Of a stretch of DNA of 64,000 bases, positions 54,136-62,843 are shown piece by piece. The DNA lies in assembly GCF_947489565.1 (NCBI RefSeq), contig NZ_CANLEA010000012.1, positions 1 through 64,000 of the forward strand, given 5' to 3'. Each line of letters starts with the position of its first letter. The stretch's first letter is position 1. The stretch comes from an uncultured Kordia sp. (GTDB taxonomy: Bacteria; Bacteroidota; Bacteroidia; Flavobacteriales; Flavobacteriaceae). The notes under the pieces are model-generated. The model had not been told where the DNA came from. It searched no databases and was given only the letters and a program-made list of their open reading frames with translations. A program made the position numbers and the translations under genes.

Positions 54136-55242
54136 ATGACATTTACTTTCTTAGATCTTATATTATTTTCTGGAATTGTTCAAGGTATATTCTTAATGGT
54201 TTCTTTGTATTTTATTTCACGAAAAAATAAAAAAGCAAATAGAATACTGATGATCGTTATAGGATTTTCAACAGCTATTTTTACTAGAGAAATGCTAAGC
54301 TATCAATTAAATTCTTTACTGTTTTGGCGAAGTTCCATTTTGACAGAATGTACCATGTATTTATTTGGTCCTTTTTTGTACATGTATTTTAAAGCGCTAG
54401 TTTTTAGAGAGCATTCAAAAAATAAGTTATCATTTAAACATTATATACCTTCACTCCTATTGTTTATTTATTTTTTATGGACATTTTCTATTACTACAGA
54501 AGAATATGTTGCATTGACCTATAAACCCATTATGTTTTATGCTTTTTTAGCGATGGAACTTACGGGTGTCATTTCAATTATTGTATACTGTTATTTATCC
54601 TATAAAATTATAAAACACATTAAAAGCATGGAAAATACAAGTTTGTATACACGTCAAATTTCTCGATATATCACCTTTGTTTTAATTGGAATTTTCCTAA
54701 TTGCTGTTTGCTGGTCTTACGGAATATTTAATACCTATGCGTTGGAAAATTATAATTCCATCATCAGTTATAAACTGATTTGGATTTGCATCACTATTTT
54801 CCTTTTTATAGTTGGTTATTTTAGCTTAACACAGCCTGAAATTGTACGATTACCTATAAAGAAAAAAGCGCCTACCAGAGATCGGTTGACCGAGAAGGAA
54901 ACTATAGAAATAAAAAAGAAATTACAGGTACTTATTGAAGAAGAACAAATTTTTATGAATTCCGATTTAAGTTTGAAAATGCTTGCCAAACGATTAGATA
55001 CTTCCGCGAATAATGTATCGTGGTTGTTGAATTCTGTGTATGAAAAAACGTTTTATGAATATATTAATGAATATAGAATAAAAACGTTCATTGAAAAAAT
55101 TGAAGCTGGAGAACATAAAAAACAAACCTTACTTTCTATTGCTATGGACGCTGGATTTAATTCAAAATCAACATTTAATAAAACCTTTAAGTCCTTAATG
55201 AATGATACACCTTCAAGTTATATTGAAAAGATGTATTCGTGA
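54136..55242 (+). CDS. Membrane-anchored AraC family transcriptional regulator
   Basis: 368 residues. Seven hydrophobic helices span about 1-235 ('LDLILFSGIVQGIFLMVSLY', 'YIPSLLLFIYFLWTFSI', 'LIWICITIFLFIVGYFSL'). The C-terminal AraC domain (about 265-365) contains 'SLKMLAKRLDTSANNVSWLL' and 'LLSIAMDAGFNSKSTFNKTF'. Compared with the regulator at 7591 it lacks the signal peptide and the external N-terminal domain but shares the membrane-plus-HTH plan. It is divergent from the GG-leader peptide gene at 53537, so it may control that gene or respond to its product. Confidence 0.87.
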   Translation: MTFTFLDLILFSGIVQGIFLMVSLYFISRKNKKANRILMIVIGFSTAIFTREMLSYQLNSLLFWRSSILTECTMYLFGPFLYMYFKALVFREHSKNKLSFKHYIPSLLLFIYFLWTFSITTEEYVALTYKPIMFYAFLAMELTGVISIIVYCYLSYKIIKHIKSMENTSLYTRQISRYITFVLIGIFLIAVCWSYGIFNTYALENYNSIISYKLIWICITIFLFIVGYFSLTQPEIVRLPIKKKAPTRDRLTEKETIEIKKKLQVLIEEEQIFMNSDLSLKMLAKRLDTSANNVSWLLNSVYEKTFYEYINEYRIKTFIEKIEAGEHKKQTLLSIAMDAGFNSKSTFNKTFKSLMNDTPSSYIEKMYS

Positions 55243-55305
55243 TTTAAGAGAGGTGGCTTCTACTGAAGACAGGTAAGGGCTTTTAACATGCTTAGGTTAG
55301 ATTAT

Positions 55306-55950
55306 TTATATTAAAATCAGCAGCTTATTTCCTTCTAGATTTAGCTCAATGTATTGAAGTACATTACTTCTTCTGATTACTATTTTGTTATTTCCTTTTT
55401 TAAATTTTGCTTCCATTATAAGTCTCGTGCAATTCTTTTTTAAAAATCCCGAAACATACATATCAATATTACTTTCAATTTCAGATTCAATTTTGAGTAT
55501 TATTTTTCCTTTTCTTCTTTTTACACGAATGTTTTTCAGTTGTTTAATCTCGTTAAGAATAAGTTTTTCAAATTTGTCAATGAATACATAACCTAAATCA
55601 CATATAGAAGGATCTATGTCAGATTTACATAGCGAATATCCAATCTTGTACGCATTAGCTGGAACTAACTTAAATATTACATTTCTTTCAATAGGAATTT
55701 CATGCGCATTGAAAAATCTATATCGATCAGTTAAAATTCTAAGCTGAAAGTCAATATCATTTTGCTCAGATTTCTGCTCACACTCAATTCGTTGAATTAT
55801 CTTAATTTTGCGGTCTTCTGGTTTCAACTCTCCGATTCCCTTTATCCAGTTTTGATAATCTTCATAACTTTTAAAATTTCCACAATTATTTTGTCCTATT
55901 ACAGTCTGAAAAGTAAAAAGAAGTATTATACATATTATGAATTTGCTCAT
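55306..55950 (-). CDS. Exported protein of unknown function
   Basis: 214 residues from the ATG at 55950; an in-frame TTG five codons upstream is less likely. A signal peptide (about 1-20, 'LLFTFQTVIGQ') precedes a mixed, Lys/Ile-rich region with five Cys ('NNCGNFKSYEDYQNWI', 'SLCKSDIDPSICDLG', 'LKKNCTRLIMEAKF'). The C-terminal part is beta-rich. I recognise no family. It converges on the AraC-type regulator gene and is not clearly in an operon. Confidence 0.6.
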   Translation of the reverse strand: MSKFIICIILLFTFQTVIGQNNCGNFKSYEDYQNWIKGIGELKPEDRKIKIIQRIECEQKSEQNDIDFQLRILTDRYRFFNAHEIPIERNVIFKLVPANAYKIGYSLCKSDIDPSICDLGYVFIDKFEKLILNEIKQLKNIRVKRRKGKIILKIESEIESNIDMYVSGFLKKNCTRLIMEAKFKKGNNKIVIRRSNVLQYIELNLEGNKLLILI

Positions 55951-56061
55951 CGTTTTTTTATTCAAATTTAACAGACAATCGCCTAATTCAAATACGCAAT
56001 ACGTGAATGATTCTTTTCGTTGAGTTAAAGTACTTTCCGTTACTTGCTATTCAATAAAAGG

Positions 56062-57444
56062 TTATTTAGATTCTTCTTCAAAAAGTTTTTTAAATTTTTT
56101 CTTTTGTTTGAATTTGGCAAATAATGGTGATTGCTGAATGGCTTGAAAACGTTGCAAACCAAGTTCTTTTGCCTTTTTAAGATTTCGAATGGTGTGTTTA
56201 AAATCGTCGTTACGTGCATAGCTTTGTGCTACTCTAAAATACCAATACGCTTGTTCGGGATTAAAATACACTAACAACTGATCACAGTACAACGCATGTT
56301 GATACTTTTCTGCATAGATGTATCCCATAGATGACTCATACGCGCCTGCAAAGATGGAATATTTTAAACGCTTGAGCATTTTTCCTCTTGGTGTCGCTTT
56401 GGCATTTTCAATGTCTATATTGAGTCGCCTCAATTCCTTACGCCACCATTGAAAATTATCGTCAGATTTTGCTGCTAAGATGTCATTTGAATAGACTTTT
56501 GAGAACTTTTCATACAATTCATTTTCTTCTTTGATGTATGTTGCTCGTTGTTCGACTTGACTTTTATATTCAGGAGATTTTTTAATGCCATCAAGTTTTT
56601 GTTGTGTTGCTTTGAGTTCAAAGTACGATGCAAAGTTTTTAATGATACTTTCGTATTCTTGAACCGATCTGAATTTGTTATGAATTACGAGCGAATCTGC
56701 AATGGCATACTGTGTTTCAAAGAACGATTGTACAAACTGAGAATCAACACTTTTAATATTCTTTTTATACGCTTGTATTTCCAACCAACCAAAAGCACGT
56801 TCTATTTGTTCACTTGGCGGCCATCGATGCGTATCATTATACACAAACAATTCGTTATCTACATTGAATTTATCTAGCAATGCTTTGGTGTTAAACATTT
56901 CTTGGTAATTCATATCTTCATCACCGACCAAACCTACAAAAGAGAACATTTCTTTTTTAGGTGTAAATGATTTATTGATGGCTAAACCTGCACCACAAGC
57001 CACAACACCTTGTATTTTTTCAGTCAAAGCAGCAATAGCAGTTGCCAAACGAGATCCGCCTGAAAAACCTGCTGCATAAATTTGTTTCTCGTCTATTTTG
57101 AATGTGGAAAATACCGTTGCAAACAAACGATTGGTAATCGCAAAATTGGTTTCATACGCCACTCCATTTTTTGTATTGTTGGAAGCGATTAAGATGTAAT
57201 TAAATTTTTCTGCGGAAGTGATAAAAGTTTTCATTCCATTAGCGCCATATGCACTCGGATCAAAGATAAAGACAACGGCAGAAAGTTTGGTTTCATCAAA
57301 CGATGTTGGAAGATACACTGCATAGGTTTCCGAGCTGTTTTGTACAGGAAGTGAATTTAAAATTTTCCCCTTTTCAAAATGATTCGTTTGCGCTAGTCCG
57401 ACAAGCACATAAAAATTCAATAGAAAGAAGAATATACCACGCAT
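56062..57444 (-). CDS. Exported alpha/beta hydrolase with helical C-terminal half
   Basis: 460 residues, signal peptide (about 1-18, 'LNFYVLVGLAQ'). The N-terminal half is an alpha/beta hydrolase of the dienelactone/esterase kind: 'SAVVFIFDPSAYGANGMKTF', nucleophile Ser in 'AAGFSGGSRLATAIAAL', acid in 'VGLVGDEDMNY' and His in 'YNDTHRWPP'. The rest (about 250-460) is helical with TPR-like character ('EQAYWYFRVAQSYARNDDFK'). It may act on esters or peptides in the periplasm. I do not know a named family with this fusion. Confidence 0.75.
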   Translation of the reverse strand: MRGIFFFLLNFYVLVGLAQTNHFEKGKILNSLPVQNSSETYAVYLPTSFDETKLSAVVFIFDPSAYGANGMKTFITSAEKFNYILIASNNTKNGVAYETNFAITNRLFATVFSTFKIDEKQIYAAGFSGGSRLATAIAALTEKIQGVVACGAGLAINKSFTPKKEMFSFVGLVGDEDMNYQEMFNTKALLDKFNVDNELFVYNDTHRWPPSEQIERAFGWLEIQAYKKNIKSVDSQFVQSFFETQYAIADSLVIHNKFRSVQEYESIIKNFASYFELKATQQKLDGIKKSPEYKSQVEQRATYIKEENELYEKFSKVYSNDILAAKSDDNFQWWRKELRRLNIDIENAKATPRGKMLKRLKYSIFAGAYESSMGYIYAEKYQHALYCDQLLVYFNPEQAYWYFRVAQSYARNDDFKHTIRNLKKAKELGLQRFQAIQQSPLFAKFKQKKKFKKLFEEESK

Positions 57445-57592
57445 ACATTATACTTTTTTTAAAGTTACAGAATTAATAGCAAGCATACTTGATTTTAACA
57501 TTTTGTGTTTTTCTTTTCTTTATTTACGATCATGTTGGGTAACGCTTTTCCTTTTCTTGAACTGCTTATCATAAACCAACAAAATTTATATC

Positions 57593-57739
57593 ATGAAAAG
57601 TAAAAAGTTAATCAAACTAACCAAAAAAACAATTTCTAATTTAAACAATGCTGTAGGAGGACTTGCTCATAAAACTTTGAGATACAGTGAATGTAACATT
57701 TGTTTTTCTATTGATGTTATTGATTGTCGAAAAGGTTAA
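57593..57739 (+). CDS. GG-leader peptide precursor, orphan
   Basis: 48 residues, shorter than standard limits. 'MKSKKLIKLTKKTISNLNN' and 'AVGG' form a leader of the KxxKLxKKTIxxL type. The core of 25 residues has three Cys ('SECNICFSIDVIDCRKG') and ends in Gly. A UUCG terminator follows after five bases, which supports a real, short transcript. It stands alone, divergent from the alpha/beta hydrolase gene and about 200 bases before the CpeT-like gene. Confidence 0.7.
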   Translation: MKSKKLIKLTKKTISNLNNAVGGLAHKTLRYSECNICFSIDVIDCRKG

Positions 57740-57744
57740 TTTTG

Positions 57745-57771
57745 AAAAGCGAACTTCGGTTCGCTTTTTTA
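57745..57771 (+). terminator. Terminator with UUCG loop after the orphan peptide
   Basis: AAAAGCGAAC, tetraloop TTCG and GTTCGCTTTT form a 10-bp perfect stem with a T tract, five bases after the stop codon. Confidence 0.9.
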
Positions 57772-57937
57772 CTCTTTGTATTCATGTGTTTCATTTCTAT
57801 GAGAAATCAACTCAAATAAGCATTTTATTTTTAACATTTTGCGTTTTCCAAACTATCTCCTATGTAAGTTTGAAAACTAGCCTATATTTTCTACATTTAC
57901 CACATATCGATCTTAAAACACCCTAATACACCGACAC

Positions 57938-58567
57938 ATGAAAAATTCGCTTATATACGCAATGATTACGCTATTTTGTTTAACTATTTCAAGTTGCGAT
58001 AGTTATAAATCTGTAAGTACTGCAGATGAATTGAATGCATTACAAACATTGATGACAGGTTCGTTTGATAGTAGCGAACAAGCTACTGCTGACGATAGTT
58101 ATTATAATATTTCCTTGCACATGTATCCTATTTGGACTTCTAAAGATGGACATTGGTTATATGTAGAACAAGCCTTGAATAGCAATCAAAATAAACCGTA
58201 TCGCCAACGTGTGTATCAACTAGAAAAGTTAGAAAATGGTAAATTTTCAAGTAAAGTTTACACCTTAGAAAACCCAAAAGAAGCTGTTGGTAAGTGGAAA
58301 ACTCCAACCTACTTTGATCAGTTTGATACTTCTATGTTGAAAGAACGTGAAGGCTGTGCTGTTATTTTAGAGAAAAAAGGTGATTTCTACACCGGAAGCA
58401 CAAACGAAAAAGATTGTAAAAGTACTATGCGTGGTGCTAGTTATGCAACTTCTGAAGTAACCGTTAAAGCAAATGTGATTGAAAGTTGGGACCGCGGATT
58501 TGACTCCAATGACGAACATGTTTGGGGCGCAGAAAAAGCAGGATATGTTTTTAAGCGTTTAAAATAA
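57938..58567 (+). CDS. CpcT/CpeT family lipoprotein
   Basis: 209 residues. Lipobox 'TISSC' (Cys20). The CpeT-type beta-barrel is recognised from 'LNALQTLMTGSFDSSEQA', 'ISLHMYPIWTSKDGHWLYVE', 'YRQRVYQLEKLENGKF', 'GCAVILEKKGDFYTGSTN', 'DCKSTMRGASYATSEV' and 'SWDRGFDSNDEHVWGAEK'. In cyanobacteria such proteins attach bilins to phycobiliproteins. No phycobiliprotein gene exists here, so the domain probably binds another tetrapyrrole or ligand. It lies upstream of the RebB operon on the same strand, 147 bases away. Confidence 0.88.
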   Translation: MKNSLIYAMITLFCLTISSCDSYKSVSTADELNALQTLMTGSFDSSEQATADDSYYNISLHMYPIWTSKDGHWLYVEQALNSNQNKPYRQRVYQLEKLENGKFSSKVYTLENPKEAVGKWKTPTYFDQFDTSMLKEREGCAVILEKKGDFYTGSTNEKDCKSTMRGASYATSEVTVKANVIESWDRGFDSNDEHVWGAEKAGYVFKRLK

Positions 58568-58714
58568 AAAGTACCGTTGTATTTACTTTAGTAATTCTTC
58601 TTAATACAATCAGGTAGTACTACGTGATTTTATTCTTCTCAGTAACGAAACTCTTTATATCGTTGCCTGAATGATGGGCTATTACATATATTTAAGTTCA
58701 TAATTTTAAATAAT

Positions 58715-58990
58715 ATGTATATGAAAGCACAAACTAATAGTGTGGATACCAAAATTTTAGATTCTGTGATAGAGGAAAATATGATCTTACAAGCATCTGC
58801 TCCTACAGTATCATCATCAATGTCTTTTCAAACTTTATCTCATGCACTTTCTATGGCAATGGAAAGCGCTGCCTTAAATCAGCAAAAAGTAAATATTTTA
58901 TCTACTACGGTAACTTCTACCTGCGTAAGACATTTGCTTGGAGACATTCATACAAAAGCTGATACTACAGCAAAGGATAAATTATCATAA
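58715..58990 (+). CDS. RebB-family R-body protein (first of three)
   Basis: 91 residues (a second ATG two codons on, at 58721, is possible). The RebB/'killing trait' domain covers about 10-75: 'DTKILDSVIEENMILQASAP' and then the Ala/Ser/Gln-rich 'SHALSMAMESAALNQQKVNI' ending 'VTSTCVRHLL'. RebB-type subunits polymerise into insoluble ribbon coils (R bodies) that can unroll and pierce membranes. It is the start of a three-gene operon; the next gene begins 26 bases on. No signal peptide is present, as expected for an intracellular polymer. Confidence 0.82.
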   Translation: MYMKAQTNSVDTKILDSVIEENMILQASAPTVSSSMSFQTLSHALSMAMESAALNQQKVNILSTTVTSTCVRHLLGDIHTKADTTAKDKLS

Positions 58991-59016
58991 CCCATCAAAT
59001 CAAAAAATAATTCATT

Positions 59017-59265
59017 ATGGCAACATCAAAAAAGACAACACCAGAAGAAAAGATAGTAACATCATCCCAAATAACAGATGCGGTTACACAAACAAATGTA
59101 AAAGTAGTTTCAGAAACACCTGCAATGGCAATTGGAAATGTTTACCAAACCGCAGCACATTCTTTGGGACTTCTTTATGAAAATTCAGTGAGTACTCAGG
59201 GACAAACAGAAATAGCATATAATGCTACAATATCAGTATGTGTACAATCTTTAATCCGAAATTAA
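59017..59265 (+). CDS. RebB-family R-body protein (second of three)
   Basis: 82 residues. This is the closest to the classic RebB pattern: 'SSQITDAVTQTNVKVVSETP', 'AMAIGNVYQTAAHSLGLLYE' and 'YNATISVCVQSLIR'. A short Lys/Thr-rich N terminus (1-18) precedes the domain. As in other R-body proteins the helices are amphipathic and small, suitable for polymer formation. The next gene starts one base after its stop codon, so translation is coupled. Family members need more than one RebB-like subunit for ribbon assembly. Confidence 0.88.
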   Translation: MATSKKTTPEEKIVTSSQITDAVTQTNVKVVSETPAMAIGNVYQTAAHSLGLLYENSVSTQGQTEIAYNATISVCVQSLIRN

Positions 59266-59266
59266 T

Positions 59267-59599
59267 ATGAGTTCAGTAAATATAAACAATCAAATAGAAG
59301 ATGCTATTAAATCTATTAATACACTTTTAAAAAGCGCAGACAACGATAATTTAGAGTTGATCGCAAACCAAGCACTTGTAGAAGCTGCATCTTTAGCAAT
59401 GCTAAACATGGTGAGTCAACAACAACAATTATACATGCTGCAAAACGCGGCGACAACTGTTGCTGTAAAAGCAATGTTAGAGACAAACCCAGAAGAAGCT
59501 TTAAAAATTATGAATCAGACGATAGAGAACAATAATATTACAGCAAGCTTGAGTGATTTTGAAAAAGTAATCAGACAAATCTCAGGTAAGAAAAAGTAA
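59267..59599 (+). CDS. RebB-family R-body protein (third of three)
   Basis: 110 residues. The RebB-like part (about 3-70) reads 'NINNQIEDAIKSINTLLKSA', 'NQALVEAASLAMLNMVSQQQ' and 'NAATTVAVKAMLE'. A C-terminal extension of about 40 residues ('PEEALKIMNQTIENNN', 'ISGKKK') is not found in the other two and might act in nucleation or regulation. The gene ends the operon, with a strong hairpin at 59626. No RebA-, RebC- or RebD-like gene and no dedicated activator is seen nearby. Confidence 0.8.
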   Translation: MSSVNINNQIEDAIKSINTLLKSADNDNLELIANQALVEAASLAMLNMVSQQQQLYMLQNAATTVAVKAMLETNPEEALKIMNQTIENNNITASLSDFEKVIRQISGKKK

Positions 59600-59625
59600 A
59601 TTATAGTTTTTTGTTTTATAAGATA

Positions 59626-59678
59626 AAAACAGTGTCACGCGGCGTAAAGACTAAAAAACGCTTAGTGACACTGCTTTT
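59626..59678. terminator. Bidirectional terminator after the RebB operon
   Basis: AAAACAGTGTCAC (59626-59638) and GTGACACTG plus CTTTT (59665-59678) form a 9-bp perfect stem, with an inner GCG/CGC pairing and flanking A/T tracts. It serves the RebB operon and the convergent repeat-protein gene. Confidence 0.82.
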
Positions 59679-59699
59679 GTAAAAGTATCATACTACTAA

Positions 59700-62600
59700 C
59701 TATTTTAATATGATTCTTTTTGTCAATTGTGCGTCTTGATGCGTAATTTTCATAAAATACACACCAGACGTATATCCGCCAAGATTCACAAATTGTTGTG
59801 TTTGATTGATGGTTTCAAAATTTCCTTGATAGATATTTCTTCCCGTAATATCAAACACATTTACAGTAACATCTGTAAGAGATGTATCTGCTTTTATATA
59901 TATGATTCCATCCGTAACAGTTGGCGCAATTGTGACACCTAATATGTTATTTTCTATGGATGGAACGCTTAAAGTTTCACTTAAGTTTGTTGATGTTGGA
60001 TAGAAAACCGAAAATGAATTGGTTGAAAATTGTACATAGTAATCGTTATCCAAATATGAAACGCCTGTTGCATTGATAAAATCTCCTCCAGAAACATAAC
60101 CCGCAGTACAGGTATTTCCTGCTACTTTCATGAGTTCTAACCCTGAAATATTTGAGAGATTACTATCTGCTAGAATTAAATCATCTACCTCATCACCAAG
60201 TGTGTACAAGCGTACATTTACATTGGTTGATGGCGCATTTGTGGTACTGATAGAGACTTCTCGCCGTGAATACGGTTGCCCAGAGAAGTCTCTTGTATCA
60301 GCATTTTCAATGAATAAAGTTGTACTTACGTTTCCTAAATCGTTTCCGTTGGCATCGATAGCAGCGACAATATCGCCAGATGCATCATAAATGGGAACCC
60401 ATTCGTCGGTATTTCCTTGTGTTGTTGAAATTTCAATCGTTGGTATGGTTTCACATATTCCTGGTGTTCCTGCTGCAATTGCTGGTGTTCCTTCCAAGCA
60501 AAATGTAACTTCATTTGCTAATATCTCTGACTTGGCAACTTGTATGTAATAGGTATTTCCGAATACGACAGGTATGACACCATCGTCTGTAAAACAAGCA
60601 ACTTCTGTTCCGCCGCAAGATTCGTATACGGCAAAGGTGTTACTAAAATTTGTGCTTGTAAGCGATATGTTTCCTGTAATTGGTGCTTCAAAAGAATACC
60701 AAGCATCTAACCAAGTTTGTAAACTATTAAAACAACTTCCGATGTCTGTTATAGTTGTTTCTGTAGCACCTCTGAGGTCGACTGTAACATTTTGTGTCCC
60801 ACACACACCAATACCTGCGATTGAAATCGTTTCTGCATTTGCACAATCATCGTTCGGTAATATTTCAAACGCTCTGATATTGAAACTCTCTGCGGAAGCG
60901 TATATGGATAAACTGTAGGCTCTTAACAAATAGGTTCCTGCGGTTAAATCATAAGTATAGGTATCATTATTGGAACATACAATTTCTGTTCCGCCACAAC
61001 TATCATATATTGTAAAACGATCTAAACTGCTAACACCTGTAATTCGAACGTTTCCATTGACTGGCATGGTAAATTCATACCAAACATCTAAATAGGCATT
61101 ACCAGCCGTATCACAGCTCGCTTCTAAACTTTCGGTAGCAGCACGGTTATCATAATTAATAGTTGTTTCTGTAGTAATATCATCCATTATGACTTCTGCA
61201 GTAGCACATTCGTCATTTGCAGCTGTCTCAAAAGCTTGTATATTGAAACTATCTGCGGAAGCATATATAGCTAGACTGTATGCTCTTAAGAAATAGGTTC
61301 CTGTAGTTAAGTTGTATACAAATGTATCATTATCGAAACATATAATTTCTGAACCTCCGCAACTGTCATATAGCGTAAAACGATCTAAACCATTGACGCC
61401 TGAGATGTATAAATTTCCATTGACTGGCATCGTAAATTCATACCAAACATCTAAATAGGTATTGCTTGCCGTATCGCAACTTGCTTCTAAACTTTCGGTA
61501 GCATTTCTATTGTCAAAATTGATGGTTCTTAGCGTGGTAATATCATCCATAATCACTTCTGCAGTAGCGCATTCATCATTCGCGACTGTTTCAAAAGCTT
61601 GAATTCGGAAGCTATCAGAAGAAGCGTAAATTGCTCTACTATACGCTCTTAAATAGTAAGTTCCTACAGTGAGATTGTAGACAAATGTATCGTCGGTAGT
61701 ACATATTATTTCTGAACCGCCACAACTATCATATAAGGTAAACGCATCTAAACTGTTTACACCTGTTATTTGAAAATTTCCATTGATTGGCATTGTAAAT
61801 TCATACCAAACATCTAAATACGTATTGTTTATATTATCGCAGCTTGCCTGTAGACTTTCGGTAGCGGCTCTATTGTCAAAAGCAATGATTCTTTCAGTGG
61901 TAATATCGTCTGTAATAACTTCTGCTGTAGCACATTCATCATTCGCTACCGTTTCAAAGGCTTGGATATTAAAATTATCTGCAGAAGCATGAATAGATCG
62001 ACTGTATGCTCTAAGCGTATACGTTCCTGTGGAAAGATTATAGAAAAAAGTATCGTCTGATGAACAGGCAATTTCATTACCTCCACAAGCGTCATATAAT
62101 GTAAACAAATCTAGACTATTTACTCCTGAGATGAGTAGATTGCCATTCACTGGCATGGTAAATTCATACCAAACATCTAAATAGATATTGCTTGCTGTAT
62201 CGCAACTTGCGTCCAAACTTTCGGTAGCGGCTCTGTTATCAAAACTGATAGATCGTAGTGTCGTAATATCATCGGTAATCACTTCTGCTGTAGCACATTC
62301 ATCATTAGCAATCGTTTCAAAAGCTTGAATGCTAAAACTATCTGCACCAGCTTGAGCTAAAGTACTTGTTGCACGGAGTTTATAGGTTCCTGTTGAAAGG
62401 TTAAAGAAAAATCCATCATCATAAAAACAGCCTATTTCAGCGCCACCACAGGTATTGTATAAGGAAAAACCATCTAAGCCATTCACACCCGTTATTCGAA
62501 TGTTTCCGTTAACAGGCATGGTAAATTCGTACCAAACATCTGGATAAGTGGTAGCAGCAGTATCGCAACTACTTAACAAACTTTGTGTTGCCATGCCATT

Positions 62601-62741
62601 ATTAAAACTTACTAATATGGCATTTGTAGTAGTTACAGAGATAATTTCTGCATTTGCACAGTCATTGTTTGCTGGAACTTGTCCATAAGTATACATAACA
62701 GTACTTAGGAATATTCCAAAGAAAAGTAATTTTGCCCTCAT
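59700..62741 (-). CDS. Secreted repeat protein with type IX secretion sorting domain
   Basis: 1013 residues from the ATG at 62741; a GTG four codons earlier is not needed. After a signal peptide ('LFFGIFLSTVMYTYGQ') there are six tandem repeats of about 117 residues, each starting 'ANDECATAEVI' (the first and last are variants: 'NNDCANAEI', 'NDDCANAETI') and containing 'WYEFTMPVNGN', 'SCGGSEI' and 'TGTYxLRAYS'. Then a linker domain (about 745-930) and a type A sorting domain ('VNVFDITGRNIYQGNFE', 'GYTSGVYFMKITHQDAQLTK') follow. It is exported by the type IX system and is likely an adhesin or matrix protein. Confidence 0.9.
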   Translation of the reverse strand: MRAKLLFFGIFLSTVMYTYGQVPANNDCANAEIISVTTTNAILVSFNNGMATQSLLSSCDTAATTYPDVWYEFTMPVNGNIRITGVNGLDGFSLYNTCGGAEIGCFYDDGFFFNLSTGTYKLRATSTLAQAGADSFSIQAFETIANDECATAEVITDDITTLRSISFDNRAATESLDASCDTASNIYLDVWYEFTMPVNGNLLISGVNSLDLFTLYDACGGNEIACSSDDTFFYNLSTGTYTLRAYSRSIHASADNFNIQAFETVANDECATAEVITDDITTERIIAFDNRAATESLQASCDNINNTYLDVWYEFTMPINGNFQITGVNSLDAFTLYDSCGGSEIICTTDDTFVYNLTVGTYYLRAYSRAIYASSDSFRIQAFETVANDECATAEVIMDDITTLRTINFDNRNATESLEASCDTASNTYLDVWYEFTMPVNGNLYISGVNGLDRFTLYDSCGGSEIICFDNDTFVYNLTTGTYFLRAYSLAIYASADSFNIQAFETAANDECATAEVIMDDITTETTINYDNRAATESLEASCDTAGNAYLDVWYEFTMPVNGNVRITGVSSLDRFTIYDSCGGTEIVCSNNDTYTYDLTAGTYLLRAYSLSIYASAESFNIRAFEILPNDDCANAETISIAGIGVCGTQNVTVDLRGATETTITDIGSCFNSLQTWLDAWYSFEAPITGNISLTSTNFSNTFAVYESCGGTEVACFTDDGVIPVVFGNTYYIQVAKSEILANEVTFCLEGTPAIAAGTPGICETIPTIEISTTQGNTDEWVPIYDASGDIVAAIDANGNDLGNVSTTLFIENADTRDFSGQPYSRREVSISTTNAPSTNVNVRLYTLGDEVDDLILADSNLSNISGLELMKVAGNTCTAGYVSGGDFINATGVSYLDNDYYVQFSTNSFSVFYPTSTNLSETLSVPSIENNILGVTIAPTVTDGIIYIKADTSLTDVTVNVFDITGRNIYQGNFETINQTQQFVNLGGYTSGVYFMKITHQDAQLTKRIILK

Positions 62742-62805
62742 GTAATTTGCCACTATTTTTAGTTTACGAGGATGAAAATACTTTGTTTACAGATAGATAT
62801 AAATA

Positions 62806-62843
62806 AAAAATGTATGAACCGACATGATTCATACATTTTTGGT
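62806..62843. terminator. Terminator downstream of the gene at 62969
   Basis: AAAAATGTATGAA (62806-62818) pairs perfectly with TTCATACATTTTT (62828-62840). It can end the minus-strand transcript of the gene at 62969 before the repeat-protein gene. Confidence 0.78.

Noticed and set aside
58938-59180. 80-codon frame overlapping the first and second RebB genes
   Set aside because: It is out of frame with both RebB genes, has an Asn/Lys-rich sequence without family features and no independent start signal.
58715-59599. RebB genes as phage structural or tail-tube proteins
   Set aside because: No other phage gene is near, and the sequence 'QITDAVTQTNVKV' with Ala/Gln-rich continuation fits R-body subunits rather than tail proteins.
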